Positions 1 through 5,210 of a stretch of 5,827 nucleotides of DNA are shown in pieces. This stretch comes from Rickettsiales bacterium (GTDB taxonomy: Bacteria; Pseudomonadota; Alphaproteobacteria; Rs-D84), in assembly GCA_031283565.1 (NCBI GenBank), contig JAITBM010000083.1, positions 1 to 5,827 of the forward strand. Direction: 5' to 3'. Within the stretch, counting starts at the first letter, position 1. Each line of letters starts with the position of its first letter. The notes under the pieces are model-generated. The model had not been told where the DNA came from. It saw only the letters and a program-made list of their open reading frames with translations, and did no database searches. The position numbers and the translations under genes are program-made.

Positions 1-339
1 ATCCGGAAGATGCCAGATGACGTCGGCGCCCAGCTCGCGGAAGAATTTTACCAGTATCGCCGTGCTTGTTATCCCGTCGACGTCGTAGTCCCCGAATATA
101 GCAATTTTCTCCTTGGCGCGGATCGCGCCGGCCGTTATCTCGACCGCCCTGCCCATGTCTTTCAACTTATAGGGATCCGGCATTTGCCCGCGCATGCTTG
201 GGTTTAGGAACAACCGCTTTTCTTCATCGGATCTAAGGCCGCGCAATTCCAAGATCCCGTCAACTATGTCGGCGCCCGGCGCCCACTCTTCTCCGGTCCA
301 GATTTTTCCGGATACGGAGCTTTCGCAAATTATCTTCAA
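1..339 (-). CDS. recJ: Single-stranded-DNA exonuclease RecJ, N-terminal part (cut by window edge)
   Basis: The first 113 codons of RecJ, the 5'-to-3' single-strand DNA exonuclease of the DHH phosphoesterase superfamily used in recombinational and mismatch repair. The diagnostic stretch is IAIFGDYDVDGITSTAIL at residues 79-96: a strand ending in the DYDVDG motif (84-89), whose aspartates bind the catalytic metals, then the helix that packs on it. Residues 98-113 (KFFRELGADVIWHLPD) continue the first DHH motif as in family members. The N-terminal region (about 15-75) has the usual lead-in, including LNPSM and DP.KLKDM. The start is TTG at 339: an in-frame TGA lies immediately upstream, no ATG occurs in frame before codon 49, and AAGAG sits 6 bp ahead of the TTG. 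A nearby ATG at 343 is in another frame that soon stops. A promoter lies just upstream, so it is probably expressed apart from the M23 gene. The rest of the protein lies outside the window. Confidence 0.93.
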   Translation of the reverse strand, partial: MKIICESSVSGKIWTGEEWAPGADIVDGILELRGLRSDEEKRLFLNPSMRGQMPDPYKLKDMGRAVEITAGAIRAKEKIAIFGDYDVDGITSTAILVKFFRELGADVIWHLPD

Positions 340-363
340 TCATATCTCTTTTTTTTCAATAGC

Positions 364-392
364 ATTTTACTATAAAATCATGAAAATGTGAA
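364..392 (-). promoter_or_regulatory. Sigma70-type promoter for recJ
   Basis: A -35 box TTCACA (392-387, 5 of 6 to TTGACA) and a -10 box TAAAAT (369-364, 5 of 6 to TATAAT) are separated by 17 bp. The predicted transcript would begin near 357 and give a leader of about 18 nt that contains the recJ ribosome-binding site. The -10 box is one arm of a perfect inverted repeat, ATTTTA-N3-TAAAAT (378-364), which may simply reflect AT-richness or may be an operator. Called from consensus and spacing alone. Confidence 0.6.
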
Positions 393-415
393 GCGCCACA
401 AATTTTTATTTCATG
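379..415. repeat. Imperfect inverted repeat in the M23-recJ gap; possible terminator
   Basis: CATGAAA (379-385) and TTTCATG (409-415) form perfect 7-bp arms. Inside them TGTG (387-390) pairs with CACA (397-400) around a 6-nt loop, leaving an asymmetric bulge. On the minus strand the hairpin begins in the last codons of the M23 gene and ends in AT-rich DNA, so it could weakly terminate the ftsK-M23 transcript. It also covers the recJ -35 box. The stem is AT-rich and no clean T-run follows, so the role is uncertain. Confidence 0.3.
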
Positions 416-1224
416 CGAAAGAGAAGCTCGGCGTCCAGCGCAACGCCGTCTGCATAAAGCCCAAGGTGCAAATGCGGGCCGCTGACCCGGCCGCTTGATC
501 CGACTGTTCCGATTGCCGAAGCGGGCGAGATTTCATCGCCTTGGCTAACCAATATTCGGTCTAGATGCATGTATGCGGAGTAGATGCCGTAGCCGTGGGA
601 CACTAGCACCGTCCGGCCAGTCAAATATCCGTCGATCGCAAGCGCCACGCGCCCGCGCGCCATCGGGCGCACTTCCGCGCCGCGGGGCGCGGCTATGTCC
701 CAGCCTTTGTGCGGGCTTTTCGGCATGCCGTTGAACACGCGGCGGGCTCCGTATCCGCCGCCGGACTTGTATTTTTTCGCGAACGGATATTCCCAGTCCG
801 CCAGGTTCAGACGCTCAAAATCCAATATCCGCATCGTTTTCCTGATAAGCTCGGCCTCGGCGTCTATGCGTTTTTGCACATCCGGCGGATACTCTGTGAA
901 TTTGCTGTCGACTCGGATATTCTGCTCTTTGTATTTTCTCTGCTCTATCTTGTAATCGTGCCTGCCGCACTTTTCATTTTTGCAGAATTCAAGCGTCAGG
1001 ATTTCCGGCGCGTCCATCGGAAGGGCTATTACAAACACTCCGTCGCGCTTTGTCAGATTCGGCCCGGACACGTCCCATCGTGACTCGCCGTACAGGAATC
1101 CGCCCTGCACCGCGTTGCCGAACAGCGCGGGCGCCCCGCCCGCCACCGCGTGGGCCGGGACCCATAGCGCTATGATTATCGCGCACGCTTTTGAAATTGT
1201 TAAATTCGGATTCGCTCCGCTCAT
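406..1224 (-). CDS. Secreted M23 (LytM-type) peptidoglycan metallopeptidase
   Basis: A 272-residue zinc endopeptidase expected to cut peptide cross-bridges of peptidoglycan in the periplasm. Residues 1-28 look like a signal peptide: hydrophobic core ACAIIIALWV and an AHAVA-type cleavage site. Residues 30-135 match the N-terminal region seen in proteobacterial M23 proteins (GGFLYG, a charged CKNEKC segment, then a helix near 114-133). The catalytic domain (about 148-272) has YGARRVFNG, the zinc motif HKGWD (H172, D176), H220 in SAYMH, and HLH (H251, H253) in SGPHLHLGL, so all expected LytM metal and catalytic residues are present and it should be active rather than an EnvC-like activator. The start is not settled. 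ATG at 1224 gives a normal signal peptide but only a weak Shine-Dalgarno. ATG at 1281 is also in frame, adds 19 residues and overlaps the ftsK stop, but makes an overlong n-region from repeat-like DNA. It is probably co-transcribed with ftsK, which fits septal wall remodelling. Confidence 0.9.
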   Translation of the reverse strand: MSGANPNLTISKACAIIIALWVPAHAVAGGAPALFGNAVQGGFLYGESRWDVSGPNLTKRDGVFVIALPMDAPEILTLEFCKNEKCGRHDYKIEQRKYKEQNIRVDSKFTEYPPDVQKRIDAEAELIRKTMRILDFERLNLADWEYPFAKKYKSGGGYGARRVFNGMPKSPHKGWDIAAPRGAEVRPMARGRVALAIDGYLTGRTVLVSHGYGIYSAYMHLDRILVSQGDEISPASAIGTVGSSGRVSGPHLHLGLYADGVALDAELLFRMK

Positions 1225-1261
1225 GCTATTGCTCGGATTGCGCGGATGGGCCCGCAATGAC
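1208..1261. repeat. REP-like palindromic sequence at the ftsK-M23 junction
   Basis: On the plus strand GGATTCGCTCCGCTCATG (1208-1225) is followed, after 9 bp, by a segment (1235-1261) that begins GGATTGCG and ends CCCGCAATGAC. The second segment is an interrupted palindrome: ATTGCGCG (1237-1244) faces CCCGCAAT (1251-1258), matching at 7 of 8 positions. Both halves resemble the widely dispersed 'GGATTGC...GCAATGAC' and 'GGATTCGCT...CTCATG' type repeats of proteobacterial genomes. That resemblance is from memory, not a search. The element would lie between the ftsK stop and the preferred M23 start, and it spans that start. Confidence 0.35.
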
Positions 1262-1267
1262 AGATTC

Positions 1268-3466
1268 CTAGGCCAGCTCATATTTGCCGCCGCCCGTTTC
1301 CCGGACTATGCCGGTCGCGACCAGCCTTTCCATTATCCCGGCGGCCTTGTTGTATCCGATTCCAAGCCCCCTCTGAATGAAGGAAGTCGACGGCCTTTTG
1401 CCCGGGTTGCCGCGCAAGTGATCGACCGCCTGGCGCATCAGATCCGCGTCTTTATCATCCTTGCCCGGCGGCAGGCCGATCGCGGCGCCGCCCATTCCCT
1501 CGACCGCCTCGGTTATTCCCTCCACGTATTCGGGGCTGCCTTGGGAGCGCAGGAACTTTGCTATCTTTTCAATCTCTTTGTCTGAGACGAACGCGCTGTG
1601 AACCCGTATCGGCGGCTTGCCGGATTCGCTGTAAAGCATGTCGCCCTGCGCCAGCAGCTGCTCGGCCCCGGGCTGGTCGAGAGTCGTGCGCGAGTCTATC
1701 TGGCTTCTGGCCTGGAATGAGATTCTTGTCGGCAGGTTGGATTTTATCACTCCGGTTATGACGGACACGTCGGGCCTTTGCGTCGCGGCCACAAGATGAA
1801 TCCCCGCCGCGCGCGCCTTTTGCGTGATCCTTTGAACGCAGGCCTCGACCTCTTTTCTCGCCTGCTGCATCAAGTCCGCTATCTCGTCCATTATCAAAAC
1901 TATATACGGCATTTTCCGGGGCGCTTCCTCGCGCTCCTCATACTCCACATTGCCTTCTTCGTCGGTTCCAACCGGTATTTTTTTCTTTATGACTTTTCCC
2001 CTGACCTGCATTCCTTCGACCATCGCGTTATAATCCGAAATGTTCTGCGTTTCCATTTCCTGCAATTTTTTATACCGCTCCTCCATCTCCCTCACCGACC
2101 ATTTCAGCACGTTCACCGCCGCCGCAGCGTCGGTCACTATCGGCGTTATCAAATGCGGGATACCCTTCCATTTGTTAAAGTCCACGCCCTTTGGATCCAC
2201 TATGACAAGCTTGGCCTCGTCCGGCCGGTTATGGTATACTATCGAGGTTATCACCGACTGCACGAACACAGATTTTCCCGATCCAGTGCGGCCCGCGATC
2301 AGAACATGCGGCATTTTTGCAAGATTCGCGTAAAACGGCCGGCCGCTTATGTCCACCCCCAGCGCCAGGGGCAGCTCAAGCTTCGATTCAGCAAATTCCT
2401 GACTGGACATCATCGTCTGGTAATATACGAACTGGCGGTTCGGATTCGCCATTTCTATGCCGATGTATTTCGTGCGCGACACCAATGCTATGCGCAGTTG
2501 CTCGGTTGCCATCGCGCGCCTCATGTCTGTCGCCGTCTCCATTATCTTGGCTATGCGCTGCCCGTCTTCGGGCTCGTAGTCATATCTGGTCACGACAGGG
2601 CCGGGATGAATTTCGCGCACCGCCCCCTGTATTCCGTATTTGTTGAAGTTCAGCTCCATGCTGGCCGCAATATCCCTGTGTTCGCGCGTGACCACGTTCG
2701 CCGCAAAAGTCGATTTTTCCAACAGCTCGGGCGGCGGCAATTCATAGTCGGGGGCCTTGGCGGATGAACGGGCGGGCTTCGCGGCAGGCTTCTGCCTGCG
2801 CTTTTGCGGCGGGCGTTCCTGCGCCTGCAGCGGCCCGCAGGGCGGCGGCTCACACTTCGCCGGAGCGGCTTCGCCGATAGCTTTTTTGCCCATGATTTTG
2901 CGGACTATCCATTCAAGCCCGGCGCCTATCTTGTAAAACACCAGAAGCGCCGCGGAAAATGTTATCTTGAGCGACGACGCCCCCAGCGCCACGAAAAAAC
3001 CAAGAAACAGGCTGCCGAACGCAAGACCCGCCCACGGGCCAAAAAGCGCGGTCAAATCTCGCGCCGCGAATGTTCCAAAAGCCCCGCCCGCGAACGATCC
3101 CGGCAGCAGCAGCGCCAGAGCCGCAGAAAAGGCCGCCGCCGCAAGAAACACACGCATTGCCACGACCTCGGGCTTTGGGCGCGAAATTCCCGACATCAGC
3201 ATTGCCGCCGGCCTAAGCAAAAACATCAGTACGAACATCAGGGCCGGGGTGCCAAGCGCATACCGCAGCAGGTCAAGCACTTTCATCGCGTAAGTCGCGG
3301 GCGGCAATGTCGAGGCCCGCGTCCATGTCGCCGCACCGCTTGGCGAAAACAGCGATATGATGGCCGCAAGCGCGCACGCCGCAAGCGCCGCACCAAGCAG
3401 CATGCCCGCCACCCTCAGCAATGCGGCAGCCAATTTTTTCGGCAAAATCGGGATCTTGTCTTTCAT
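1268..3466 (-). CDS. ftsK: DNA translocase FtsK
   Basis: A 732-residue FtsK/SpoIIIE translocase: a membrane-anchored, hexameric, ATP-driven DNA pump that works at the division septum to clear chromosome termini and assist dimer resolution. The N-terminal part has four to five hydrophobic segments (about 11-40, 66-92, 103-124, 140-162 and possibly 163-187). A short basic, Pro-rich linker follows (200-240). The motor has Walker A AGRTGSGKS (391-399), VDPKGVDF (423-430), Walker B IVLIMDE (522-528), ATQRPDVSVITG (561-572) and SRTTLDQPGAEQLL (592-605). The C-terminal gamma winged helix (about 687-732) has the IQRGLGIGYNKAAGIMERL signature, so recognition of KOPS-type orienting sequences is likely retained. 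The linker is much shorter than in E. coli and typical of most bacteria. ATG at 3466 is preferred over an in-frame TTG at 3493, because that TTG lies between the -35 and -10 boxes of the upstream promoter. There is no good Shine-Dalgarno, and the mRNA may be leaderless. The stop lies 43 bp before the preferred M23 start. Confidence 0.97.
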   Translation of the reverse strand: MKDKIPILPKKLAAALLRVAGMLLGAALAACALAAIISLFSPSGAATWTRASTLPPATYAMKVLDLLRYALGTPALMFVLMFLLRPAAMLMSGISRPKPEVVAMRVFLAAAAFSAALALLLPGSFAGGAFGTFAARDLTALFGPWAGLAFGSLFLGFFVALGASSLKITFSAALLVFYKIGAGLEWIVRKIMGKKAIGEAAPAKCEPPPCGPLQAQERPPQKRRQKPAAKPARSSAKAPDYELPPPELLEKSTFAANVVTREHRDIAASMELNFNKYGIQGAVREIHPGPVVTRYDYEPEDGQRIAKIMETATDMRRAMATEQLRIALVSRTKYIGIEMANPNRQFVYYQTMMSSQEFAESKLELPLALGVDISGRPFYANLAKMPHVLIAGRTGSGKSVFVQSVITSIVYHNRPDEAKLVIVDPKGVDFNKWKGIPHLITPIVTDAAAAVNVLKWSVREMEERYKKLQEMETQNISDYNAMVEGMQVRGKVIKKKIPVGTDEEGNVEYEEREEAPRKMPYIVLIMDEIADLMQQARKEVEACVQRITQKARAAGIHLVAATQRPDVSVITGVIKSNLPTRISFQARSQIDSRTTLDQPGAEQLLAQGDMLYSESGKPPIRVHSAFVSDKEIEKIAKFLRSQGSPEYVEGITEAVEGMGGAAIGLPPGKDDKDADLMRQAVDHLRGNPGKRPSTSFIQRGLGIGYNKAAGIMERLVATGIVRETGGGKYELA

Positions 3467-3470
3467 GCCA

Positions 3471-3492
3471 GCATTATAATGCGCATCGCGCA
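3471..3492. repeat. Two overlapping palindromes in the ftsK promoter
   Basis: GCATTATAATGC (3471-3482) is a perfect 12-bp palindrome containing the -10 box. TGCGC-ATC-GCGCA (3480-3492) is a perfect inverted repeat in the -35/-10 spacer and shares 3 bp with the first. Together they fill most of the region RNA polymerase must contact, a usual position for a repressor site. No protein is assigned to it here, and chance is possible for such short arms. Confidence 0.4.
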
Positions 3493-3500
3493 AAGTTCAA
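3473..3500 (-). promoter_or_regulatory. Sigma70-type promoter for ftsK
   Basis: A -35 box TTGAAC (3500-3495, 4 of 6 to consensus) and a perfect -10 box TATAAT (3478-3473) are 16 bp apart. Only six bases (GCTGGC) separate the -10 box from the ftsK ATG at 3466, so the expected transcription start falls on or next to the A of the start codon. This gives ftsK and probably the M23 gene a transcript separate from tatA. Confidence 0.6.
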
Positions 3501-3662
3501 AGAGTAATTTCGAAAAGAATAAAGCAAGCATTTTATGTTTTGCAACCCGGCTTCGCCCCGCGATCATGGCCTGAATCCAACAGACGGGTCCGGAATGGCA
3601 TTCGTCAGGAAAAGCCATGCAATGGAAAACAGACTGGCGCGCAAAAACAGCGCACGAGGTTA
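3501..3662. other. Non-coding gap between tatA and the ftsK promoter
   Basis: I find no convincing gene here. A minus-strand frame of 50 codons starting with ATG near 3620 ends in a TGA that overlaps the ftsK ATG, but it has no ribosome-binding site, no recognisable family and Cys/Met-scattered composition. Near the tatA end is a GC hairpin. The stretch 3547-3600 (GCTTCGCCCCGCGATCATGG then CTGAATCCA) vaguely resembles degenerate dispersed-repeat DNA. Confidence 0.4.
3637..3655 (-). terminator. Weak hairpin downstream of tatA
   Basis: Minus-strand GTGCGC (3655-3650) and GCGCGC (3642-3637) form a 6-bp stem with one G-U pair and a 7-nt T-rich loop, starting 7 bp after the tatA stop. No run of T follows directly (the next bases are CAGTCTGTTTT), so it is not a clean intrinsic terminator. 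It may instead pause transcription or protect the 3' end. Confidence 0.3.
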
Positions 3663-3911
3663 TTACGGGCGGTTGCGAGGATTGGACGGCTTTTTCCGAT
3701 CCGTTTTTTTTGCAAATGGTTTTCTTGAGGTTAAATTTTTGACGTTTTTTTTCGAAGCGGGTTTATCATGCGCTGGTTTCGACTTCAATTCTTTCTTGAA
3801 CGTTTTCAGTCCCTCGGCCAAGTTTTTCATCATGCCCGGAAACTTGTTGGCCCCGAACAGCAAAAACACCAGCACTACTATTAAAAGTATCTCCATCCAT
3901 CCAAGTCTCAT
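3663..3911 (-). CDS. tatA: Twin-arginine translocase subunit TatA
   Basis: An 82-residue TatA-type protein, the pore-forming or membrane-weakening component that exports folded proteins with twin-arginine signals. It has the family layout: a very short N-terminus with the polar residue E7, one membrane helix (about 7-20), the FGANKFP hinge (19-25, corresponding to FGxKKLP) and an amphipathic helix (about 25-43, PGMMKNLAEGLKTFKKEL). The tail from 44 to 82 is odd: 14 Lys/Arg against 2 Asp, whereas TatA tails commonly carry an acidic patch after the amphipathic helix. It starts 10 bp after the SPOR gene stop with AAGGGGG as ribosome-binding site, so it is the last gene of that operon. No tatB or tatC follows, so either they lie elsewhere or TatA serves both roles as in minimal TatAC systems. 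A TatB-like protein is less likely given the short length and the FG motif without the usual TatB proline context. Confidence 0.9.
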   Translation of the reverse strand: MRLGWMEILLIVVLVFLLFGANKFPGMMKNLAEGLKTFKKELKSKPAHDKPASKKNVKNLTSRKPFAKKTDRKKPSNPRNRP

Positions 3912-3921
3912 AACCGCCCCC

Positions 3922-4611
3922 TTATCTTGCCACGTACCCGTCCACGCCGTTCGACTTCGCTGTTTTCTGGAATGATTTCGCCTCGGCGTCCGTCTTGAAA
4001 TTCACCACGCGCAATCTGTATGTCGTCGAACCATTCGGCAACACCGCCGACAATATCGCAAAATCCTTGCCGGAAAATAGACTCTTGTGGGCCGATTTCA
4101 GCTGTCTCTGCCCCCTTTCCGCCGCCGCGCGGCTAGGATAGGAGCCGACCTGCACCGACCAAGTCCCCGACTTGGGCGCGACCGGCTTCGCCGGTTTTGA
4201 CTCTTTCGCCGGCTTTGGCGCCTGCCTCACCGGGCGCGGCTTCGGACGGCTTACCACCGGCTTGTCCGGATCAAACACCACTTCTTTGCGGGGTTCAACC
4301 ACGCGTTCCGGCATGCCGACCGGCCGGCCCTCAATATCAAAATCATCCGCAGGTTTTTCCGGCTTGCCTGAATCAATAACCGGAAGCTGCTCTATCGGAA
4401 GCTCCATCAATCCCGGATCTTCGACGCGGCCGCCCACCGTAAGCTTTAGCACGACCACCACCATCAACGTCACAGCCACAACGCCCAAACCCACAAGCAG
4501 CCAGCGCTTCGACTTCCCCGGCTGCCCGCCGAACGGATTATCATCCGGCAACTCGGGCAGAGTCTCGTCGTCAAAATCCAAAATATCATTGCTAACGCCC
4601 TGATCAGCCAT
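3922..4611 (-). CDS. Membrane-anchored SPOR-domain protein
   Basis: A 229-residue bitopic inner-membrane protein. An acidic cytoplasmic N-terminus (1-30, rich in Asp/Glu) precedes basic KSKR and one membrane helix (about 36-57). A periplasmic Pro/Lys-rich linker (about 82-148, with RPKPRPVRQAPKPAKESKP) leads to a C-terminal SPOR domain (about 150-229). That domain begins WSVQVGSYPSRAAAERGQRQL and has the typical central YRLRVVNFKTDAEAKSF. SPOR domains bind denuded glycan strands at the septum, so a role in cell division or cell-wall turnover is likely. The exact partner cannot be read from sequence. The start is ATG at 4611, with AGGAG 7 bp upstream; an in-frame TTG at 4635 lies upstream of that ribosome-binding site and is rejected. 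It lies 29 bp after the pilin-like gene and 10 bp before tatA. A SPOR gene near tatA is also seen in alphaproteobacteria, usually with nagZ and scpAB between; those genes are absent here. Confidence 0.9.
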   Translation of the reverse strand: MADQGVSNDILDFDDETLPELPDDNPFGGQPGKSKRWLLVGLGVVAVTLMVVVVLKLTVGGRVEDPGLMELPIEQLPVIDSGKPEKPADDFDIEGRPVGMPERVVEPRKEVVFDPDKPVVSRPKPRPVRQAPKPAKESKPAKPVAPKSGTWSVQVGSYPSRAAAERGQRQLKSAHKSLFSGKDFAILSAVLPNGSTTYRLRVVNFKTDAEAKSFQKTAKSNGVDGYVAR

Positions 4612-4640
4612 TTCATTTCTCCTTGTTTTTCGCAAGATTA

Positions 4641-4985
4641 TCAGTCAAATGCATTCATGTTGCATTCGTTACCGACAATTCCTGGCAAGAACTGCAATAC
4701 CAGTCCCACTCCGAACAGCAAGCCAAAGCCTATTAGAAGCCCTATGCCCTTTGTTTTGGCTTCATCCAGTCCGGCCAGACCTTTCTGATCTTTTATCATC
4801 TGCCAGCCCCATCCCAGCAGCACAAACGCCGCACCCGCAAAGCACAAGGTGCGCAATACTCTAAACACATCCCCCAACGTATCAATCAAAGAGCATATAT
4901 TAGTCCAACTCGGCTCCGCATGCGCCGCAACCGCCCCGCCCAACAGCCCCAGCGCCGCAACCGAAAATATTTTGGATAGCTTCAT
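4641..4985 (-). CDS. VirB2/TrbC-like small membrane protein
   Basis: A 114-residue protein with a signal peptide (1-23, ending AHA before EPSW), a first hydrophobic helix (about 46-64, LCFAGAAFVLLGWGWQMI), a short charged loop (65-80, KDQKGLAGLDEAKTKG) and a second helix (about 80-100, GIGLLIGFGLLFGVGLVLQFL). This is the layout and size of VirB2/TrbC-type propilins of type IV secretion and conjugation systems: cleaved leader, two helices and a basic loop facing the cytoplasm. Three cysteines remain after cleavage (C31, C48, C108). C31 and C108 flank the helices on the same expected side and could form a disulfide. No VirB3, VirB4 or other secretion gene is present, and the gene heads a unit with a SPOR protein and tatA. 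The ribosome-binding site AAAGGAG lies 7 bp before the ATG, and a promoter lies directly upstream. The family call is by layout, not by a conserved motif. It could be an unrelated two-helix protein that happens to share the shape. Confidence 0.7.
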   Translation of the reverse strand: MKLSKIFSVAALGLLGGAVAAHAEPSWTNICSLIDTLGDVFRVLRTLCFAGAAFVLLGWGWQMIKDQKGLAGLDEAKTKGIGLLIGFGLLFGVGLVLQFLPGIVGNECNMNAFD

Positions 4986-5005
4986 TTAGAAACTCCTTTG
5001 CGTGC

Positions 5006-5033
5006 ATTATATCACAAAATATGCAATGTGCAA
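5006..5033 (-). promoter_or_regulatory. Extended -10 promoter for the pilin-like-SPOR-tatA operon
   Basis: A perfect -10 box TATAAT (5011-5006) is preceded by TG one base upstream (TGATATAAT), an extended -10 element. A weak -35 box TTGCAC (5033-5028) lies 16 bp away. Transcription would begin near 4999, giving a leader of about 14 nt that is almost entirely the ribosome-binding site. Just upstream, GACA-N4-TGTC and TGTG/CACA half-sites (5027-5048) form an imperfect dyad that might bind a regulator. Confidence 0.6.
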
Positions 5034-5085
5034 GACACTTTTGTCACATTAGGAATACTGTCGCAACGAACTCGCCGGCACAAAA

Positions 5086-5208
5086 TTACTGGCGGCCGAA
5101 GCTCGGCGGTACTATCAGCCGGTGATTTTCCTCCACCAGCGGCTCTACCTCGCAGCCGCAGCACGCGCCCAATGCCAGCGATGCCGCGCATATCAGTATT
5201 TTTTTCAT
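5086..5208 (-). CDS. Small lipoprotein of about 40 residues
   Basis: A 40-codon reading frame with a textbook lipoprotein signal: MKKIL, hydrophobic ICAASLALGA, then the lipobox LGAC. The lipidated Cys would be residue 16. The mature part is only 25 residues, rich in cysteine at its start (CCGCEVEP) and ending ENHRLIVPPSFGRQ. The residue after the lipidated Cys is not Asp, so outer-membrane sorting is expected. ATG at 5208 has GGAG 8 bp upstream. A second in-frame ATG at 5214 overlaps the thrS stop as ATGA but has only 2 bp after GGAG, so 5208 is preferred. The gene is translationally linked to thrS. The function is unknown. The closing PL/RLIVPP-F pattern loosely recalls the end of larger alphaproteobacterial lipoproteins (DUF3035 type), which is only an impression. 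A small hairpin (5095-5107) lies in its last codons. Confidence 0.75.
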   Translation of the reverse strand: MKKILICAASLALGACCGCEVEPLVEENHRLIVPPSFGRQ

Positions 5209-5210
5209 TT

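Noticed and set aside
10..391. Two overlapping plus-strand frames of 65 codons at the left edge
   Set aside because: They lie opposite the recJ start, whose DYDVDG motif settles the coding strand.
980..1585. Plus-strand frame of 201 codons across the M23-ftsK junction
   Set aside because: It is antisense to two well-supported genes, with no ribosome-binding site or recognisable domain.
1778..2767. Long plus-strand open frame (329 codons) opposite ftsK
   Set aside because: It lies wholly antisense to the conserved ftsK motor domain. Its His/Arg-rich translation matches no family and is a by-product of ftsK codon usage.
2804..3574. Plus-strand frame of 256 codons, extremely Arg/Lys/Gln-rich
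   Set aside because: Antisense to the ftsK membrane region. The composition arises from the complement of Ala/Leu/Gly codons.
3467..3622. A 50-codon minus-strand frame whose TGA overlaps the ftsK ATG
   Set aside because: It has no ribosome-binding site, no family resemblance, and it runs through the ftsK promoter. The overlap is expected by chance in one of three frames.
4612..4635. Upstream TTG start for the SPOR protein
   Set aside because: The AGGAG ribosome-binding site lies downstream of this TTG and is ideally placed for the ATG at 4611.
5095..5107. GCCGA-N3-TCGGC hairpin as a thrS-lipoprotein terminator
   Set aside because: The stem is only 5 bp, lies inside the lipoprotein coding end, and the TTTT run is about 9 bp away, which is too weak to call as a terminator.
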